Shown in pieces: positions 6,839-11,000 of a stretch of DNA of 11,000 bases. The notes under the pieces were generated by a model, which searched no databases, was not told the DNA's origin, and saw only the letters and a program-made list of their open reading frames with translations. A program made the translations under genes and the position numbers. The number at the start of each line of letters is the position of its first letter. The stretch's first letter is position 1. The DNA comes from Glandiceps talaboti (taxonomy: Eukaryota > Hemichordata > Enteropneusta > Spengelidae): NCBI RefSeq assembly GCF_964340395.1, contig NC_135558.1:2409001-2420000 (forward strand), written 5' to 3'.

Positions 6839-7633
6839 ATTTCTTCAACCTTCTTCAAGAAAGATATGTCTTTAAATAGTTTATAAACTGGTGATTATCA
6901 TATCTCTCTTCTATGATAATGCAACTATATATAACTATGATAGTGGAGCGAGCCGTACATTTGCTTGAAAGTGTATATAGTAAGGGGTGATTGAAATCTT
7001 GCCATTTCATCTTTTCTTGCTGATGATAACCTGCATACTTGAACATGCAAAATTTGTGACTTGGATACCACTGCCTAACAGCAGAAAATTAATATCGATT
7101 AGACTAAACTAGTCAAGAGTGACAAATTCTTGTTCGATTTTCATGTTGCCTTGACGTATGGTGATAGACTTGGAGCCGTTGATATCGTAAAATGATGAGT
7201 GTGAGTCTGCTTCAAAATATCGAATACGTTGTGGTGAGTATTGGTTTTTATTCTCCACTGACTAATGTAATACATAGTAGAAATACGTACAGCATGTCGT
7301 CATACTATGTATGTGGACACAATACAAATATTGTCAAGATTATAAGGAAGGGATTAGGCAATAGGAAAGTGTCATCGCAGGCTTATTTCGATGACTGACA
7401 AGTACACATGTTTTTGGGCCACTTCAAAATAACTAGTACTGCGATAACATGTTTCAGAATCGCGCTAGGGACACGTTTCAGATGAATGATCCTGATTTGA
7501 GGCGAGTTTTTTTTTGACGGGTTGTGAAATGCAGTGTCCTCGTTGACAGGTCAATACGCTACAACATGAACGCAATTTGAACAGACATGTAAACTGGATG
7601 ATCTCAACAACTCTCGGTGTTAATACAAAGCAT
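6839..7633. other. Unique non-coding stretch, no gene seen
   Basis: No exon is recognised; open frames are short and without motif. A hairpin lies at 6894-6920, and an 8-nt T run at about 7508-7515. Confidence 0.55.
6894..6920. repeat. Perfect 9-bp stem-loop
   Basis: ATTATCATA (6894-6902) and TATGATAAT (6912-6920) pair perfectly around a 9-nt pyrimidine loop. It lies 55 bp past the large alternating tract. A perfect 9-bp stem with so short a loop is expected well under once in 11 kb of random sequence, though AT-richness raises that. Confidence 0.6.
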
Positions 7634-7689
7634 CATACATACATACATACATACATACATACATACATACATACATACATACATACATA
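7634..7689 (+). repeat. (CATA)n microsatellite, about 14 units
   Basis: An almost perfect CATA array of 56 bp, same strand orientation as the 6320-6838 tract. It passes directly into a CA/CG-rich stretch (7691-7705) and then a C run. Confidence 0.97.
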
Positions 7690-7740
7690 GACACACGCGC
7701 ACGCACCCCCCCCCCACCCCTCCGACACACAGACACACAC
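7690..7740 (+). repeat. CA/CG-rich stretch with 10-nt C run
   Basis: ACACACGCGCACGCAC leads into ten C residues at 7706-7715, then ACCCC and further ACAC/AGAC repeats. It forms a low-complexity tail to the preceding CATA array. Confidence 0.9.
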
Positions 7741-9278
7741 AAATGACAACATCAATACCGGTCTCTGAAGGGTGTCGGCATGTCATACTAGCCACTGGCG
7801 AATAAAGAACTGCCATTGTTCCTCAAAAACCCGAAGTCGTATCCTATCATGTTTTTCATTAACACTTGAAAAAAAATCCCACAACAGAGACACAGCGTGT
7901 GTGTGTCGACCCGATTTTGTAAGCTATTCCAACCGTTCAATGTCTGAGATTGGAAGGGTATCATGTAGACAGTTCCACAGGAAATAGATACTGCAGCACA
8001 GCATAGCAAAATGAAAACCCAACTTTCCTTATGAAAGTGTGATGGATATTGACCAGAAGTGTTTTGTGTCCTACCGAACACAGTGCTGGTATACATTACA
8101 CTAAAACTCAATTTGACATCACTGGAGGGAACAATTTAAAGTCGAATTATACAGATCTTGTTCTAATTGATTAAAAGCCGACCACTATAAAAGCAAGACC
8201 CGGTAAACAGAAAACATAAATTCAATAACCCGTGAGCATCCTACCTTTTCAGACAAACTTCATAAAGCGGTGTTTTTTAAATTTTGAAACCAGACATTCG
8301 CGGCTGGTTGCAAAGTGGGTCAAAAAGGCGACCAGAGAATAATGCATGGCAAAGCAAATTGAATTATGCTTTTTTTGGTCTAATTCCAGTTATCGATCAC
8401 ATGGTGTCGCTTACAGTAACTACTCAACAAACAGACATGTTATAATATACACCTGAGTGCCTAATAGCTGATGACAGGTAACTTGCATAGTAGAGTACGG
8501 TTCCGTCAGATTCAAAACTATGCATAAAAACATGGTAACAGGATAGTTTTCACAATGTTCTCTGCATTCCAGTCACCAAATAGTTAATGTCATTTGAAAC
8601 GAAATATTCATGATTATTCGCACATTAAAACAAACTACCTTCTCTGTTAACTTATAATGATCACTCCGCCACTAATTTAATACGACAGTGGAAACCAAGC
8701 TTTCGGCTAACTAAGATATACATAGACCAACACAATTTGCTGCTACATGTTAATTATAAGCTCTTATTGAATGAACGTTGTTCACAGTAGAGTGGCGTTT
8801 CTGATGACTTCCACGATATTGGAGTGTATATTTGTGTGGACTTCCACGGCTGTTTTCACTATCTTGATTACAGGGTGATTACAACCGCGATACAACTTGG
8901 TACTGCTATCACCCACTTTGACAATCTATGACATGTAACTGCAACACTTTTAGTTTGTGTTTTTCTTAGTAAACTGATTCCGGAGTAGTACTTTGCACGA
9001 TACGAACATATATGTACAGAACAATATATATGACGTGTAAGACACAGTGGGGTTCATTAGGACATTAGCAAACAAACAAACGTACATGTCAAAGATTGTG
9101 TTCTAACATACTGGAGGGTTGTGACGGTAAAGGTTATGGTGTAACGACTATTTTCACAGCAATACAACCCTAACCTATTTTTGACCCCGGGCAGATTAGG
9201 CGAGAAAGGTTCTGTGCTTCCTTAGAAGAGACGCACATCCGTTCCCAAGGCATTTGCAGCATCGTGCTTACAACCTCG
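7741..9278. other. Unique non-coding stretch, no gene seen
   Basis: A minus-strand open frame at 7788-8111 (about 100 codons from its first ATG, with a hydrophobic LLCCAAVSI patch) is not similar to any family I know, and an unrelated frame overlaps it on the other strand; I treat it as chance. A consensus-like TATAAAAG occurs at about 8186-8193 with no downstream gene. GACTTCCACG is repeated at 8806 and 8839. The remainder shows no structure I can name. Confidence 0.5.
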
Positions 9279-9599
9279 ATGAAAATATCTTTCTTTTCAT
9301 TGTTGATATCATCTAGTCAAACAAATAGTGCCCGGCTAGTTCAATTTAGTCAGCTTTCTATAAGTTGCCCTTGTACATTTCAAAACACAGCTGTACTTGT
9401 TAATGCTTGTATCACTCTAGGCTTGTCAATCAACAAACGTCACCGTAAGGATTCCAGTATATCATTTCCGGTAGCTGATGATAAATCTGTGAAAACAATT
9501 TCATTTGCTTTTCGGGCGGGTTTAGACAGTAAACAGAACGAAATTACATATCTCTTCCGTCAACAAGTTCTGAATTCAGATATGACCATAGTTTTTTAA
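9279..9599 (+). CDS. Unrecognised 106-codon open frame, doubtful
   Basis: From the ATG at 9279 to the TAA at 9597 there are 106 codons. The predicted protein starts with a short hydrophobic stretch (MKISFFSLLI), which could pass as a weak signal peptide. It is serine-rich, has a few cysteines in the first half (residues 30, 32 and 44), and has a basic cluster KRHRK at residues 53-57. No domain, transposase or reverse-transcriptase motif is recognisable. The bases before the ATG do not give a good eukaryotic start context (T at -3), and no obvious promoter or polyadenylation signal frames it. An open frame this long is not surprising by chance in 11 kb. I list it because it is among the longest frames not made of repeats and ends 8 bp before an 18-bp palindrome. 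Function unknown; probably not a gene. Confidence 0.12.
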   Translation: MKISFFSLLISSSQTNSARLVQFSQLSISCPCTFQNTAVLVNACITLGLSINKRHRKDSSISFPVADDKSVKTISFAFRAGLDSKQNEITYLFRQQVLNSDMTIVF

Positions 9600-9607
9600 G
9601 TGTTTCG

Positions 9608-9625
9608 ATTACTACATGTAGTAAT
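9608..9625. repeat. 18-bp perfect palindrome ATTACTACATGTAGTAAT
   Basis: Perfectly self-complementary over 18 bp, centred on TACATGTA. Fewer than 0.1 such palindromes are expected in a random 11-kb sequence. It lies between a doubtful open frame and the 9736 microsatellite. It could be a binding site for a dimeric factor, a transposon relic or a mutational product; nothing in the sequence decides. Confidence 0.8.
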
Positions 9626-9735
9626 GCGCTCTTAAGCACAAATACTGAACAGTTTCTTCGCAAAAGTATGTTTTAACTTTGAACAGAAATTTTACCGATT
9701 TTCAAGTAACTCTTGTGCCATGATACAACACATCA

Positions 9736-9794
9736 ATGTATGTATGTATGTATGTATGTATGTATGTATGTATGTATGTATGTATGTATGTATG

Positions 9795-9824
<30 letters not shown>
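9736..9824 (+). repeat. (ATGT)n microsatellite, first block
   Basis: About 22 perfect ATGT units, 89 bp, unbroken purine-pyrimidine alternation. It is separated from the second block by a 14-bp interruption (ATTTGATATGTATG). Confidence 0.97.
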
Positions 9825-9825
<1 letters not shown>

Positions 9826-9838
9826 TTTGATATGTATG

Positions 9839-9915
9839 ATGTATGTATGTATGTATGTATGTATGTATGTATGTATGTATGTATGTATGTATGTATGTAT
9901 GTATGTATGTATGTA

Positions 9916-9954
<39 letters not shown>

Positions 9955-9960
9955 GTATAT
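9839..9960 (+). repeat. (ATGT)n switching to (GTCT)9
   Basis: (ATGT)n runs from 9839 to 9918, then changes without a gap to nine GTCT units (9917-9952), then GTGTATAT. The GTCT block is the reverse complement of the CAGA motif found at 3234-3275. A frame of MYVC followed by LSVC repeats spans it and is not a gene. Confidence 0.97.
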
Positions 9961-9983
9961 GTATGTCTCTCTCTATATATATA
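9961..9983 (+). repeat. (CT)n/(TA)n tail
   Basis: A short CT run (9966-9974) followed by a TA run (9974-9983) closes the compound microsatellite. Confidence 0.85.
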
Positions 9984-10836
9984 TTTCAACATATTTCAAT
10001 ATCAATTATGATGCTCGAACATACTAACAAAATAATCTATTCGGGGTCTTCAAAACATTCACGAGTGAGAACAATTAATGCAAATATAAGACCACCACAA
10101 GTAGACTCCTACACATATCATATACTAGTATCTTATATCTTTTTCAAAGCCTTCAGTATCTCCACTATCCCATTATGATTTGCTATACAATACTTGTAAG
10201 AAATATACATATGATAATGGCTCCTCAAAATTATCAAGTTTGTCCTGAAAATAAAACCCAAAAAATAAAATACACTATTGGGGTCAAGATAATGAACTAA
10301 GGTAAATAGGTATTATGCTTTGAGGTGATTGAACCTGACAACATTTATATCTTATAATTATTGTTTTCACCCATAACAAATATCTTGACCTTATCATTTA
10401 TTGTTTGCGTTACCCATAAATTACTCGCGATAAATCTGTCTCCACTAAACATTCAAGGTATGTGAAGTACATATATAACGACATTTAAAGCTGGCTGAAA
10501 ATCTACACTGCTTTTCCAACAAAATGTGATAAGATAATCACGGTATATGTAACTATTTATCTGCAGACCCTGGAGTATGTATCAACCAAATACCAGACTT
10601 TCTACCCTGTTCGCACTCCTCGGCCTGAGGCATTTTGACTATTTTGGGGTATTTTAGACGACACAAGATATCAACGACCCGTTATCTTTATTCGTTATTA
10701 ACACGAATCTCTGAATCTACAGGCCCGAATATTTATCTTCAAAGTACTGCAGCGGTGTTTCCTCGTGATTTTACTAACTACTTATAAGTGTATTGAACGC
10801 CATGCACAATGCCAGGATCAACTATGTCCTAACATA
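9984..10836. other. Unique AT-rich non-coding stretch, no gene seen
   Basis: No exon or RNA gene is recognised. Small features only: the 10-bp palindrome ATACTAGTAT near 10121-10130, an A-rich stretch near 10247-10271, and the inverted repeat ATTCGT/ACGAAT near 10690-10708. Confidence 0.55.
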
Positions 10837-10839
10837 GTA

Positions 10840-10894
<55 letters not shown>

Positions 10895-10896
10895 GT
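10837..10896 (+). repeat. (GTATGT)10 hexanucleotide repeat
   Basis: Exactly ten perfect GTATGT units, then ATGC. The same hexamer occurs four times at the end of the 1576-1912 tract, suggesting it arises as an ATGT/GT hybrid unit. It is not a telomere repeat of any type I know. Confidence 0.97.
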
Positions 10897-10924
10897 ATGC
10901 CATTTACTCAAGTCAGAGCACACT

Positions 10925-10937
10925 CCCCCCCCCCCCC
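10925..10937 (+). repeat. Poly-C run, 13 nt
   Basis: Thirteen C residues, equal in length to the G run at 1245-1257. It is a mononucleotide tract prone to length error. Confidence 0.9.
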
Positions 10938-11000
10938 GGTGCAATGAAAAATATGATGAGAAAAACAATGAAAAATACTCCTGGCGATTCGTCTTGGATT

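Noticed and set aside
6057-6886. Frames of up to 263 codons across the minisatellite and CATA tract
   Set aside because: They are translations of tandem repeats, open on both strands at once, without any non-repeat domain.
7604-7816. Frames on both strands across the (CATA)n and C-run region
   Set aside because: Composed of repeat-derived HTYI or MYVC and Pro/His or Gly/Val runs; no domain.
7788-8111. Minus-strand frame of about 100 codons with a hydrophobic patch
   Set aside because: No recognised motif, unrelated frame overlapping on the other strand, and length compatible with chance.
8186-8193. TATAAAAG as a TATA box
   Set aside because: Good match to the consensus, but no initiator, no downstream gene, and frequent by chance in AT-rich DNA.
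9702-10178. MYVC-LSVC frames across the ATGT/GTCT tract
   Set aside because: Repeat translation.
10837-10896. GTATGT repeats as telomeric or splice-donor sequence
   Set aside because: The hexamer equals the yeast 5' splice-site word, but a perfect tandem array is a microsatellite, and it matches no known telomere repeat.
1-11000. tRNA, rRNA or tRNA-derived SINE promoters
   Set aside because: No GGTTCGANTCC-type B box paired with an A box was found by eye on either strand.

Overview
This window reads as non-coding DNA from an animal with a large, repeat-rich nuclear genome. A marine invertebrate is my best guess, but nothing here fixes the taxon. The case for a eukaryote is the absence of packed genes, frequent stops in every frame outside the microsatellites, a GC content in the upper thirties (by eye), and long tetranucleotide microsatellites of the ATGT/ACAT, CAGA and GTTT types. 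CpG is not visibly depleted: a hand count of the first ~1 kb gives about 30, close to expectation for this composition. That argues against a vertebrate. I found no convincing protein-coding exon, tRNA, rRNA, CRISPR array, integrase or transposase. The only long open frames are artefacts of ATGT/ACAT repeats, which have no stop codon on either strand, or unrecognised frames of about 100 codons that look like chance.

Layout: 1-1575 is unique sequence with short hairpins and a 13-nt G run. 1576-1912 is a compound (ATGT)n/(GT)n/(ATGC)n microsatellite. 2158-2248 is a CA/CG-rich alternating pyrimidine-purine stretch. 2258-3233 is mostly unique, with a weak direct repeat and a CTCF-like motif. 3234-3275 is (CAGA)n. 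3990-4335 holds an old, decayed tandem repeat of about 78 bp. 4779-4942 is a (GTTT)n and (AAC)n pair around about 93 bp.

6013-6838 is the most structured part. It has a hairpin followed by CTAG|T, then a minisatellite of 33-35 bp units each centred on a CACGTG-type palindrome, then, 13 bp later, a 519-bp tract of unbroken pyrimidine-purine alternation made of CATA, CA, CGTA and TGCA blocks. 7634-7689 is another (CATA)n that runs into a C run. 9608-9625 is an 18-bp perfect palindrome. 9736-9952 is (ATGT)n switching to (GTCT)n. 10837-10896 is ten perfect copies of the hexamer GTATGT, followed by a 13-nt C run.

No genes work together here. The most noteworthy system-like candidate is the hairpin, palindromic minisatellite and giant microsatellite at 6013-6838. 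Its order resembles non-autonomous Helitron-like or 'pearl/mini-me' type elements, which carry internal tandem repeats next to a microsatellite. I infer this from architecture alone; no family was identified by similarity.
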